This document shows positions 8,396 to 16,282 of a DNA stretch of 38,482 nucleotides, in pieces. The stretch comes from Actinacidiphila cocklensis (GTDB taxonomy: Bacteria > Actinomycetota > Actinomycetes > Streptomycetales > Streptomycetaceae). Both the position numbers and the translations under genes were made by a program. The DNA is taken from NCBI RefSeq assembly GCF_907177275.1, contig NZ_CAJSLV010000096.1, forward strand, positions 1 to 38,482, read 5' to 3'. A model generated the notes under the pieces. That model was not told the origin of the DNA and did no database searches. It saw only the letters and a program-made list of their open reading frames with translations. The stretch's first letter is position 1, and each line of letters begins with the position of its first letter.

Positions 8396-8800
8396 GTGGC
8401 GCGGGTTGCGGTGATCGGTGCGGGTATCAGCGGGCTGGGAACGGCCCTCATGCTTGGCCGGCGGGGTCACACGGTGGCGTTGTTCGAGCAGGACGATCGG
8501 CAGGCCGGAGAGGGCCTGAATCGGGACTTCTTCGATTGGAGCAGGCCCCGAGTGCCGCAGGCCAACCATCCCCACTCATTCCTCGCGCCCGTCCGCACCG
8601 TGTTGCGTACCGAGACCCCTGATGTCTACACGGACCTGCTGGCACGCGGAGCCCGGGAGTACCACGACTTCGACTGGTTCGGTGAGCATCCGCCGCACCG
8701 GGCCGGCGATGAGGACCTGGTGACGCTGCGGACCCGCCGCATTGTGCTGGAGGCCGCCCTGACCGCGGCCGTGCGGCGGGAACCCGCCATCGAACATGAC
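8396..8800 (+). pseudogene. FAD-dependent oxidoreductase/monooxygenase, N-terminal fragment
   Basis: The GTG at 8396 follows AGGGGAG and opens a clear FAD-binding Rossmann motif, VAVIGAGISGLGTALMLGRRG, with the acidic residue of beta-2 in VALFEQDD. Similarity to group A flavin monooxygenases/halogenase-like oxidoreductases continues through HSFLAPVRTVL and LRTRRIVLEAALTAAVRREP. After about residue 135 the open frame runs on to 9028 as unrelated sequence leading into the att region. About two thirds of the enzyme, including the substrate domain, is missing, so it is a truncated remnant. Confidence 0.7.
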
Positions 8801-8964
8801 CTTGCGCATCGGTGCACAGTTCCTCGCGCTGCCCTGCCGCAGTCCGCGCGACGGGCTGACGAGCGCAAGCTCGGTTCCTCGAACGCTTGTGGGGATTGTG
8901 TATTCCTGCCAGCGGCGAGATGCTGGAATAGCAGAGCTGAAGGAGGAGGATCCCGTGAATTATG

Positions 8965-8983
8965 GGGGACCATCTGGGGACCA
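8965..8983 (+). repeat. paired GGGGACC repeats, integrase arm-site-like, left of att copy 2
   Basis: GGGGACCA occurs at 8965-8972 and 8976-8983, 11 bp apart. A matching pair lies at 9219-9236 on the other side of tRNA-Pro copy 2. Short direct repeats flanking a core are what tyrosine-integrase arm-binding sites look like. Confidence 0.45.
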
Positions 8984-9079
8984 CGCGTTGTACGCGTTTG
9001 CGATCGCTATTCGCGTAAGTGGTCATAATGCCCGGAGAGTTAGTCCCGTTTGACGGGAAAATTCCCTCTGTTTACCCGA

Positions 9080-9122
9080 CTGGGGGTCAAGGGGTCGCAG
9101 GTTCAAATCCTGTCGTCCCGAC
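9080..9122 (+). repeat. 3' half of tRNA-Pro(GGG), attachment-site copy 2
   Basis: Forty-three bases are identical to 5718-5760, from the first base of the anticodon loop to the first C after the discriminator. After that the sequence is GG, so no CCA is encoded, unlike copy 1. Upstream (TTTACCCGA) there is no D-arm or 5' acceptor strand, so it is not a tRNA gene. It is flanked on both sides by GGGGACC pairs and followed by a terminator. Confidence 0.8.
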
Positions 9123-9130
9123 GGTGCGGA

Positions 9131-9174
9131 GAAAGCCCGCTGGGCTGGCATTTGGCCAGGTCAGCGGGCCTTTC
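9131..9174 (+). terminator. terminator hairpin after tRNA-Pro copy 2
   Basis: GAAAGCCCGCTG (9131-9142) pairs with CAGCGGGCC-TTTC (9162-9174, one bulge), with further inner pairing of GGCTGGC and GGCCAGG. It is a long processed-tRNA-style terminator, different in sequence from the one behind copy 1. Confidence 0.65.
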
Positions 9175-9218
9175 GTGTTGTCGGCAACGGTTCCCACGTG
9201 ATGGCCCGTCAGGGTCTC

Positions 9219-9236
9219 GGGGACCAACTGGGGACC
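9219..9236 (+). repeat. paired GGGGACC repeats, right of att copy 2
   Basis: GGGGACCA at 9219-9226 and GGGGACC at 9230-9236 have the same 11-bp spacing as the pair at 8965-8983. Confidence 0.45.
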
Positions 9237-9249
9237 GCGAGTGCGGAAA

Positions 9250-9281
9250 CCCGCAGGTCAGGGTGTTTTCAGCCCTGCGGG
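9250..9281. other. hairpin CCCGCAGG/CCTGCGGG
   Basis: An 8-bp perfect stem with a 16-nt loop that includes TTTT. Its right arm overlaps the left end of the IS481-like element, so part of the pairing may be fortuitous. It could end transcription coming from the att region. Confidence 0.4.
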
Positions 9282-10266
9282 TGCCGATAAATCATCCGCC
9301 CAGGTCACGGCCGTGATCGCCGGTCTGCTCCACCACCTGCCGATGGGCAAGCTCCGCCGGCTCCTGCTGCTTGTACGTCCAGAAACTGTCCTGCGATGGC
9401 ACCGCAACCTGCTCAAACGGCGCCATGCTGCGACCTGCGTACCGAAGCGGCGCGGACGACCGCCCACCATCCGCTCGATCCGCGTCCTGGTCCTGCGCCT
9501 CGCCCGCGAGAACTCCTCGTGGGGGTACCGGCGCATCCACGGCGAACTCGCTTCGCTCGGGATCGAGGTCGCCGCCTCCACCCTTTGGGAAATCCTCAAG
9601 GAGCACGGCATCCCACCCGCCCCGGAACGAGCGAGCACGACGTGGGCCGACTTCCTGCGCGGCCAGGCCGGCGCCATACTCGCCTGCGACTTCTTCGAAA
9701 CCCGCACCCTGACCGGGGCGCAACTCTACGTCTTCGCCGTCATCGAGCACTCCACCCGGCGCATCCGGATCCTGGGCGCCACCGCACACCCCACCGCACG
9801 ATGGGTCGTACAGCTCGGGCGCAACCTCGTCATGGACCTCGAAGAGGCAGGTAGCAAGGCCGGCTTCCTGATGCGCGACCGCGACTCCAAGTTCACGACC
9901 GCCTTCGACGCGCTACTGACGGACGCCGGACTGAAGGTCGTCACCACCGGCGTCCGGATGCCGCGTATGAACTCCATCATGGAGCGCTGGATACAGACCT
10001 GCCGGCGCGAACTCCTCGACAGAACACTGATCTGGAACCAGAGCCACCTTCTGCACGCGCTCCGAGAGTTCGAAACCTTCTACAACCAGCACCGACCCCA
10101 CCGCACTCTGAAGCAAGCCTCTCCGCTCCGCCAACTACCCGAGCCAATCAGCGTGCCAGGACACATCAGGCACTTGGAGGTCCGCCGACAAGACCGACTC
10201 GGCGGAACCCTCCACGAGTACCAGCATGCCGCTTGACCAGCCCGGATGATTAATCGGCACCCGCAG
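9275..10266 (+). mobile_element. IS481-like insertion sequence, 992 bp
   Basis: Terminal inverted repeats of 24 bp with one mismatch (9275-9298 and 10243-10266; outer ends CTGCGGGTGCC and GGCACCCGCAG) bound a single transposase gene. The right end interrupts the minus-strand DUF347 remnant at 10267. The other half of that gene is not on the left side, so the insertion was accompanied by a deletion or rearrangement. No clear target duplication is visible. Confidence 0.7.
9313..10236 (+). CDS. transposase with integrase core (rve) domain, IS481-like
   Basis: The protein of about 307 aa has a homeodomain-like region (PETVLRWHRNLLKRRH, then RGRPPTIRSIRVLVLRLARE and WGYRRIHGELASLGIEV). The retroviral-integrase DDE core follows: Asp in ILACDFFETRTL, Asp in FLMRDRDSKFTTAF, and Glu in NSIMERWIQTCRRELLDR. 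It ends with NQHRPHRTL and a basic tail HEYQHAA. Close relatives carry about 45 more N-terminal residues; such a leader (MSSDEKDLQILALRYQ) is seen in the remnant at 22107-22330 but is missing here. The start is assigned to GTG 9313; ATG 9343 is an alternative. It may be 5'-truncated but keeps all catalytic residues. Confidence 0.75.
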   Translation: MIAGLLHHLPMGKLRRLLLLVRPETVLRWHRNLLKRRHAATCVPKRRGRPPTIRSIRVLVLRLARENSSWGYRRIHGELASLGIEVAASTLWEILKEHGIPPAPERASTTWADFLRGQAGAILACDFFETRTLTGAQLYVFAVIEHSTRRIRILGATAHPTARWVVQLGRNLVMDLEEAGSKAGFLMRDRDSKFTTAFDALLTDAGLKVVTTGVRMPRMNSIMERWIQTCRRELLDRTLIWNQSHLLHALREFETFYNQHRPHRTLKQASPLRQLPEPISVPGHIRHLEVRRQDRLGGTLHEYQHAA

Positions 10267-10512
10267 TGTCGATGCTGTGCATCGACAGCGTCTTCTCGGT
10301 GCTCCGCCACGTTGCGAAGACGGTGAGCAGCACGAGGGCACAGACAATGCTGGACACCGTGTAGGGGACCCCCAACGCGGCCAGGAACGCCGCGAATCCG
10401 AGAACGACGGCAATCGGCGGAGCCATCGCGCCGACCAGATAATCCGACGTCGCCTCGCCCATGGCCGTGGACAGTCCTTTGACCACCCAGAACGCCACGG
10501 TGATCTGAGGGA
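10267..10512 (-). pseudogene. DUF347/COG4705 membrane protein, truncated remnant
   Basis: The minus strand encodes RVPQITVAFWVVKGLSTAMG, EATSDYLVGAMAPP, two hydrophobic stretches and WRSTEKTLSMHSIDT. These match the N-terminal half of the DUF347 proteins at 10820 and 12849 (compare NRVPEVTAWFWIIKI and TLSIHSITT). It has no start codon at its upstream end, where a TGA lies just before GSLRVPQ, and it is cut at 10267 by the IS481-like element in the middle of the inter-repeat linker. Only about 80 codons of roughly 300 remain. Confidence 0.7.
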
Positions 10513-10819
10513 CACGCAGGCTCCCTCACTCAGTAGTCCGGAAGAGCGGGAGTGGCGTGCAGACGAAGTCACCCGGTGTCTTTGTGGGCTGGTGGCCGAT
10601 GGCTGCCCTCGCGGCCCCATCCATTCTTACAGCTTGTAGTAACTGCTTCGTCATCGCCCACTCCGTCGACCACTACTTTCGGGTGGCTTGGAACCGATCG
10701 TCCGTGTGTGAGCGGGCGCCGAGTCCCCTCGGTGCCAAGATCGCGAGCAGGTCCCCTCCGACGCCAGGTGGCGGTGCGGCATGGTCGGGGGCGGACGCGA
10801 GCCGACGGATCGGAGCGGT

Positions 10820-11731
10820 ATGCCCACCCAGGGCCGGAGCGGTCTCCAGGACGGAACCCTGGTGAGCTGCGTCGAGCGCAAACTCCCTCAGGTCACAATG
10901 CTGTTCTGGGCGATGAAGACGGTAGCGGTGACGCTCGGGGAGACCGCCGGCGACCTGCTGGGGATCACCTTCAAGCTCGGGTACCTCGCGACCGGCGCCG
11001 TCTTTCTCGCGTTCTTCCTCGTCACCGTGACGGCACAGGTCCGTGCCGGACGCCTTCGTCCGGCCTTGTACTGGGCCGTCGTCCTGGGCACGAGCATGGT
11101 CGGCACGGAGATCTCAGACCTGATGAACCGTGGCTTCGGCCATGGCAGCGCCCCCGCCGGCATCGGCTACGCCTGGGGCGCTGTTCTCCTCACCGCCACC
11201 CTGGCGCTCGTCTTCGCCGCCTGGTGGCGGACGGGCCAGACGTACGACGTGGAGTCGATCTCCAGCCGCCAGGGCGAGATGCTCTACTGGATGGCGATCC
11301 TGGTCTCCAACACCCTCGGCACGTCCAGCGGGGACTGGCTCTCCGACGACACCGGCCTCGGCTTCCGCAACGCCTTCCTGCTCATCACGGGCGTCATGCT
11401 GGTGATCGTCGCCGCGCACTACCTGACCGGCATCAGCGGCACGTTGCTGTTCTGGGCGGCCTTCGTTCTCACCCGGCCGTTGGGCGCGTCCGGGGGAGAC
11501 TCGCTGACCAAGCCGGTGGACGAGGGCGGGCTCGGCTGGGGCACCGCATGGGGTTCGACCGCTCTGTGCGCCGCCCTGACCGCTCTCGTCGCCTACCAGA
11601 CGTGGCACCTCCGCAGGCACCCGCTGCCGTCCTTGCCCGCCCCCGTCCACCACCGCACGGGCCTCCCCCAACGCCCCAACGGCGCGGCGGTGCAGCCCCC
11701 CGAGGCGCTCCCCGAGCAAGCACCGGCGTAG
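10820..11731 (+). CDS. DUF347/COG4705 four-repeat membrane protein
   Basis: The 303-aa protein has about eight hydrophobic segments arranged as four repeats. Each repeat carries a Gly-x-x-x-Gly/Ser-Asp signature: GETAGDLL, GTEISDLM, GTSSGDWL and GASGGDSL. This four-fold repeat is the hallmark of the DUF347 integral membrane family, whose biochemical role is not established. The repeated acidic residues inside membrane segments suggest cation handling, which is inference. ATG 10820 follows GGAG at short spacing; GTG 10862 just before ERKLPQVT is an alternative. A paralogous remnant lies upstream and a frameshifted paralogue downstream, with a ZIP transporter convergent 70 bp away. The C-terminal 40 residues are Pro-rich and cytosolic-like. 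The interval 10513-10819 contains no gene I can support. Confidence 0.75.
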   Translation: MPTQGRSGLQDGTLVSCVERKLPQVTMLFWAMKTVAVTLGETAGDLLGITFKLGYLATGAVFLAFFLVTVTAQVRAGRLRPALYWAVVLGTSMVGTEISDLMNRGFGHGSAPAGIGYAWGAVLLTATLALVFAAWWRTGQTYDVESISSRQGEMLYWMAILVSNTLGTSSGDWLSDDTGLGFRNAFLLITGVMLVIVAAHYLTGISGTLLFWAAFVLTRPLGASGGDSLTKPVDEGGLGWGTAWGSTALCAALTALVAYQTWHLRRHPLPSLPAPVHHRTGLPQRPNGAAVQPPEALPEQAPA

Positions 11732-11802
11732 CGTCCCCGCGCTGACGGAGAGCAGGCGCATCAGGTCAGGCGCTCACCGAGGATCGCAGCCGGCGGCGGA
11801 GG

Positions 11803-12627
11803 TCACACGCCGGCGGCGGTGACGACCGCGTCGGTTGCGAAGCCGAGCAGCAGGCCGAGAAGGATCATCCAGGTGGTGAGTTCTTTCAGTGCGGCGCGGC
11901 GGGCGACGGCGAGCAGTTCGATGACGACGTAGAGGATGGAGCCCGCGGCGAGTCCCAGGAAGGCGATGGACAGGATGTCGTTGACCAGGTGCTGGCCGAC
12001 CAGGGTTCCGGCGAAGGTGGGGCCGCCGCCGATGAGGCCGAGCAGGGCCAGGGTTCCCCAGGACGGGCGTTCGCCTTCGGCGGCGAGCGGGGCGACGATG
12101 CCGAAGCCTTCGGTGGCGTTGTGCAGGCCGAATCCGATGATCAGCAGCACGGCCAGCGAGATCTCACCGGTGGCGGCGGAGTTGCCGATGGCCAGGCCTT
12201 CGGCAAAATTGTGCAGCCCGATACCGGTGGCGATCATCAGCGCGAGGCTGCCGGCTTTGGAGCGCGTCGGCTGGGCCAGCTCGCTGACCGCGGCTGCGCC
12301 GGGGCCCTTGGAGAGGCCGCGGCTCTTGCGGCGGCCCATGAAACGGTCCCAGTAGACGAGTCCGGCCAGACCGAGTGCCAGTCCGGCAGCCAGGACTGTG
12401 CCGCCGCTGATCGCGGTGCCCCAGTGGTGGTCGCTGAGCGCGGCGTCGGTGGGCTCCCATGCTGCGCTGAGGACATCCCAGACCAGGAAGATCAGGATGC
12501 CGATGGCGACCGCGTTGAGGCCGGCTCTCAGCCGCGGCGCCGGGCTGCGGAGCCTGCCTATGGGCAGGCCGAGGTAGATGGTGAAGCCGGCAATGGCACC
12601 GAGCAAGGCGATCTGGGACGACGACAT
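11803..12627 (-). CDS. ZIP-family divalent metal transporter
   Basis: The 274-aa protein has eight hydrophobic segments and the ZIP signature in the fourth and fifth: HNFAEGLAIG and HNATEGFGIVAP, where the paired His and Glu form the binuclear metal site. A charged loop (RRKSRGLSK, residues about 100-125) separates the halves as in bacterial ZIPs. The family moves Zn, Fe or Mn inward through the plasma membrane. ATG 12627 is chosen over the longer frame to 12651 because CGGAG lies 7 bases before it. A DtxR-type iron box sits 62 bp upstream, pointing to repression under iron (or Mn) sufficiency. Neighbours on both sides are DUF347 proteins. Confidence 0.88.
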   Translation of the reverse strand: MSSSQIALLGAIAGFTIYLGLPIGRLRSPAPRLRAGLNAVAIGILIFLVWDVLSAAWEPTDAALSDHHWGTAISGGTVLAAGLALGLAGLVYWDRFMGRRKSRGLSKGPGAAAVSELAQPTRSKAGSLALMIATGIGLHNFAEGLAIGNSAATGEISLAVLLIIGFGLHNATEGFGIVAPLAAEGERPSWGTLALLGLIGGGPTFAGTLVGQHLVNDILSIAFLGLAAGSILYVVIELLAVARRAALKELTTWMILLGLLLGFATDAVVTAAGV

Positions 12628-12688
12628 GGAGGTGCTCCGAGCGAAGGGCAACGTGGGGACAGTCAGGTGGGTCAGACCCTAATTGAGT

Positions 12689-12702
12689 TTAGGCTTACCT
12701 AA
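12689..12702 (-). promoter_or_regulatory. DtxR/IdeR/DmdR-type iron box upstream of ZIP gene
   Basis: The minus strand reads TTAGGTAAGCCTAA. It matches the first 14 positions of the 19-bp DtxR/IdeR consensus (TWAGGTWAGSCTWACCTWA) without a mismatch; the last five positions (ACTCA) match poorly. Streptomyces iron regulators of the DmdR type bind such boxes. It lies 62 bp before the ZIP start, a position that would overlap or adjoin the promoter. Confidence 0.65.
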
Positions 12703-12815
12703 CAAGCCAAGTGGCTCCTGCGTCGGGCGATGTCCCCTGCGAACCGCGGCGCGGGCGTCACCATCGAATGGCCCATGCCGGTGCACGTGGGCCGTCAATC
12801 CCGCAGCGACCCTTT

Positions 12816-12835
12816 CGTCTACACGACTGTAGACG
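12816..12835. promoter_or_regulatory. 20-bp operator-like palindrome before DUF347 gene
   Basis: CGTCTACA-CGAC-TGTAGACG has two perfect 8-bp arms around a 4-bp spacer, 13 bp upstream of the ATG at 12849. TACA/TGTA half-sites recall BlaI/MecI/CopY winged-helix repressors. No such repressor gene is visible in the window. Confidence 0.6.
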
Positions 12836-12848
12836 CTAAGGTCGCGGC

Positions 12849-14156
12849 ATGACGACCCCCACGACTCCCACGCCCACCATGGCCTCGGCAGGTGCCAGGG
12901 GAAGCCGCCTGCTGAACAGGGTGCCCGAAGTCACGGCCTGGTTCTGGATCATCAAGATCCTCTGCACGACCGTTGGCGAGAGGTCGCCGACTACATCAAC
13001 ACCACGCTGGGCTTCGGCCTGACCAACACCATGTTGTTGTTCACCGCGGTGTTCGCAGTCGTGCTGACGATCCAGTTCCGTACCAGGCGCTACAGTCCCT
13101 TCCCGTACTGGCTCACCGTGGTCGTGGTCAGTGTCACCGGCACCCTCTACACCGACATGCTCACCGATCAACAGAACGTCCCGCTGTGGCTGAGCTCCAC
13201 GGTGTTCTCGGTCCTGCTGGCTCTCGTCTTCGGGGTCTGGTGGCTGCGCGAGCGGACCCTTGTCGATCCACAGCATCACGACCCTCCCGCGTGAGGCCTT
13301 CTACTGGCTGACCGTCCTGGTGACGTTCGCGGTGGGCACGGCCACCGGCGACTGGACACTGGAACTGACCAGCTGGACGCCTGCGCAGTCGGTGTTCCTG
13401 CCGCTGGGTCTCATCGCGGCGATCACCGGACTGTCGAAGTTCGGCGCCAACCCGATCCTCTCGTTCTGGCTGGCCTACATCCTCACCCGGCCGCTCGGCG
13501 CCAACATCGGTGACTGGCTCGCCTCCCCGAAGACTGCGACCAGCCCCGGCGAACCCGTCGGACTCGGCCTTGGCACCTTCACCACGAGCCTGATCTTCCT
13601 CAGCGCCATCCCGGCGACGGTCATCTACCTGTCGATCAGCCGCAGCGATGTCGCCGAGACCCACAAGATGGCCCACCAGCCGTCGGTCGCCACCAACGTG
13701 TGCAAGGAGCGCATCGCGCTGGGAGTCTTCGGCGCGATCGCCGCGGCCACCGTCGCGCTGATGGTCTGGGCACACAACCAGCCCCACGTCACCTGCGACC
13801 CGACCGGCCAGAGCGAGACGCTGCCGGCCTGCAAGAAGGCGGACCTGACCGCCCCCCAGACCGCCGCAGCGGTGACGAAGTACGAGAAACTCGCCGAGAA
13901 GGCGATCGCCCAGGACCGCGCCGGTACGGCCGCTGCCTCCCATGCCACCGTGCAGGAGATGCGCGATGACTGGGACGCCGACGCCACCTCCCTGCAGGCG
14001 GTGAACAACACGACCTGGACCCTGCTCGACAACCAGATGGATGCCGTCCTCGAGACATTCGCCATCGACCACGGCAAGATCAAGCCGGCTGCACCGGCCG
14101 AACAGGAAAAGCAGCTCGACGTCCTACTGGGCGACTCCCGGAGCCACCACTTCTGA
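12849..14156 (+). pseudogene. DUF347/COG4705 membrane protein with C-terminal outer domain, two frameshifts
   Basis: The reading frame changes twice and returns. Frame 1 gives MTTPTTPTPTMASAGARG to ILCTTVGE; a one-base loss near 12984 shifts it to ADYINTTLGFGLTNTMLLF and LRERTL; a one-base gain near 13258 restores it at SIHSITTLPREAFYW. The rejoined protein has the four DUF347 repeats (TVGE..ADYI, VTGTLYTDML, VGTATGDWT, LGANIGDWL). A fifth hydrophobic segment (about 13710-13770) and a soluble domain of about 115 aa follow, with two Cys (HVTCDPTG, LPACKKAD) and alpha-helical charged sequence ending DVLLGDSRSHHF. The soluble part probably faces outside. The compensating shifts could be decay or read errors. 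Confidence 0.75.
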
Positions 14157-14255
14157 GAGGGCGTGTGACGTGATGCCGCGTTTGTTGTCGCTGGAATGTG
14201 TGGCACGGGTGTATCGGGGCTGATCGTGGCGTGCTGTCGTGCTGGAGTGTTCCAC

Positions 14256-14486
14256 GTGAGCGATCGCCAGCCCTACAAGAGCGACTTGTCCGACGAGCGG
14301 TGGGGCCTGATCGAGCCCGTCATCGCCTCCTGGAAGGCTCAGCATCCCTCTGTCAGTGGCCACCAGGGCGCCTACGAGATGCGGGAGATCGTCAACGCCC
14401 CGCTCTACCAGTCCCGTACCGGCTGCCAGTGGGACTTCCTCCCCCACGACTTGCCCCCGGTCGGCGCGGTGAAGTGCTACTTCTAA
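14256..14486 (+). pseudogene. IS5-family (DUF4096) transposase, N-terminal fragment
   Basis: GTG 14256 follows GGAG and opens SDRQPYKSDLSDERWGLIEP, then SVSGHQGAYEMREIVNA, LYQSRTGCQWDFLPHDLPP and GAVKCYF before a stop. This is the helix-turn-helix domain of an IS4/IS5-group transposase. The DDE catalytic domain is gone. In 14487-14830 I see only a short open tail (about 14567-14698, ending PALRRLLTRW) that I cannot assign. Confidence 0.75.
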
Positions 14487-14830
14487 CTCGCAGCGCGCTT
14501 CGCCCTGGATACCAACGTTCTGGTGTCCGTCCTCGCGCGAGTCGGCAGCTGCTCCGACCTGCCGTTGTTCGCATCGGTCGTTATATTGCGGCGTTCAACG
14601 GCTCGCCGGAGGCACGTTCGGCGGCGACCGCCGCCGTGGAGGGCGAGGCCCCCCGCAGCGTGCTCCCCGCGTTGCGCCGCTTGCTCACCCGCTGGTGACC
14701 ACCCGCCCGCCGTCGGACGTCGCTTCCGCGGCACCGTGGGGAGCGGGCCCTTCACGCTGGGCGGGTTAGTGGGGAGAATGAGCACCGCACACGGCTCCTG
14801 TGCCTCTCGCTTCTCACGATCGGCTCACGT

Positions 14831-16213
14831 ATGGACCCTTTGCTGCCCGGTGACCCAGCGCGGATAGGGCCGTATCGGGCGACGCACCGGCTCGGCGCTG
14901 GCGGGATGGGGCAGGTCTTCCTGGCGACCGACGCGGGCGGGGAGAGGGCCGCGGTCAAGGTAATCCGCCCGGAGTACGCCCGCGACCCGGGATTTAGGCG
15001 GCGCTTCGCCCGCGAGGTGGCCGCGGCGCGGCGGGTGAGCGGGGCCAGGACCGCCCGGGTGATCGGCGCGGACACGGACGCGGCGGAACCGTGGCTCGCC
15101 ACGGAATACGTTCCGGGGCTGTCCTTGCAGGACCGCGTCACCCAGCGGGGCACCCTCGAACCCGCCGCCGTACTCACCCTGGCGTGCGGCCTCGCCGAAG
15201 GACTCGCGGCCATCCACACCTGCCGGTTGGCCCACCGGGACGTGAAGCCCGGCAACGTCATCCTCGCGGCGGACGGCCCGCGCATCATCGACTTCGGCAT
15301 CGCCCAGGCGCAGGGCGCGAGCACGCTCACCACCGCCGGGGTCGTCGTCGGCACCTACGCCTACATGGCGCCGGAACAGGTGCACGGCGAGGCGGCCGGC
15401 CCGGAAAGCGACGTCTTCGCGTTGGGCGCGGTGCTGACCTTCGCGGCCACCGGCCGCAGCCCGTTCGAAGCACCCAGCGTGCTCGCGATCGCCCGCCGGA
15501 TCGCCGACGACGAACCCCGCCTGGACGGCGTCCCCGGCGCGTTGCGGCGACTGATCGAGCAGTGTCTGCGGAAGGCGCCGAACGAACGCCCCACCGCCGC
15601 CGAGGTCCTGAGCCGGGCCAGGAGCGCGCTCGCTGCGGCCGCATCCGCCGTCAGCGCCCCGCCCAAGAACGCATCGCCAGCTCCGGCGCCACCGGCGAAG
15701 GGCCCGGCCTACACGCCGACGGTGAAAGCTCTTCCCCCGCGCACCGGCCGGCCCGGAAGAGGGAGCGCCCGGCTCAAGACGTGGGGCGTGCTCGCCGTAC
15801 TCGCCGTCGGGGCGCTCGGCGGCGTACTGGAGTATCTCGACCACAGGACCACCGGGCCCCACACCGCAGCCCTGCCCAAGAGCTACGTCGGCACGTGGCA
15901 CGGCGATCCCAAGAACGACCCCGGCGCCGACCAGGTGACCGTCCGCATCGAGGCAGGGCATGTGGGCGACCGGATCGGCACCCTCAACGCCGTCCTCGAC
16001 CACGACACCGACCCCGTCTACTGCGCCTTCACCCTCAAGGCGACCTCCTACGTCGGCGACGTCGTCGACTTCACCACCACGTCCCTCAGCCCCTCACCGG
16101 CCACGTGCGCCTCCGTCACCACCCTGAGTCTTCAACTGATGCCGAACCAGCATCAGCTTCTCTACTCCACCAACGAGCAGGAGACCTGGCCGTACTTCGT
16201 CAACAAGGAGTGA
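14831..16213 (+). CDS. membrane-anchored Hanks-type Ser/Thr protein kinase
   Basis: The 460-aa protein has the kinase domain at about 10-265: glycine loop LGAGGMGQVF (21-30), ATP-anchoring Lys43, catalytic HRDVKPGN (Asp137), DFG at 154-156, and activation-loop Thr residues followed by GTYAYMAPEQ. A Pro/Ala-rich linker leads to one membrane segment at about 318-335 and an extracytoplasmic region of about 125 aa (KSYVGTWHGDPKNDPGADQ, two Cys). The outer part resembles the small beta-rich sensor tails of Streptomyces kinases; its ligand is unknown. No PASTA repeats are present. No phosphatase or FHA gene is nearby. Start ATG 14831 lacks a strong ribosome site but no upstream start fits. Confidence 0.88.
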   Translation: MDPLLPGDPARIGPYRATHRLGAGGMGQVFLATDAGGERAAVKVIRPEYARDPGFRRRFAREVAAARRVSGARTARVIGADTDAAEPWLATEYVPGLSLQDRVTQRGTLEPAAVLTLACGLAEGLAAIHTCRLAHRDVKPGNVILAADGPRIIDFGIAQAQGASTLTTAGVVVGTYAYMAPEQVHGEAAGPESDVFALGAVLTFAATGRSPFEAPSVLAIARRIADDEPRLDGVPGALRRLIEQCLRKAPNERPTAAEVLSRARSALAAAASAVSAPPKNASPAPAPPAKGPAYTPTVKALPPRTGRPGRGSARLKTWGVLAVLAVGALGGVLEYLDHRTTGPHTAALPKSYVGTWHGDPKNDPGADQVTVRIEAGHVGDRIGTLNAVLDHDTDPVYCAFTLKATSYVGDVVDFTTTSLSPSPATCASVTTLSLQLMPNQHQLLYSTNEQETWPYFVNKE

Positions 16214-16282
16214 GAGCGTGGTAGGTGACGTGCTGCCCGTTTCGTGCCTGCGGCTGGGCCTGGCGGTGGCCTCTCTGGGTGG

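Noticed and set aside
9040..9123. A complete tRNA gene ending at 9122
   Set aside because: The 3' half folds well, but no matching 5' acceptor strand (CGGGACG) or D-arm lies 70-80 bases upstream, nor at copy 1.
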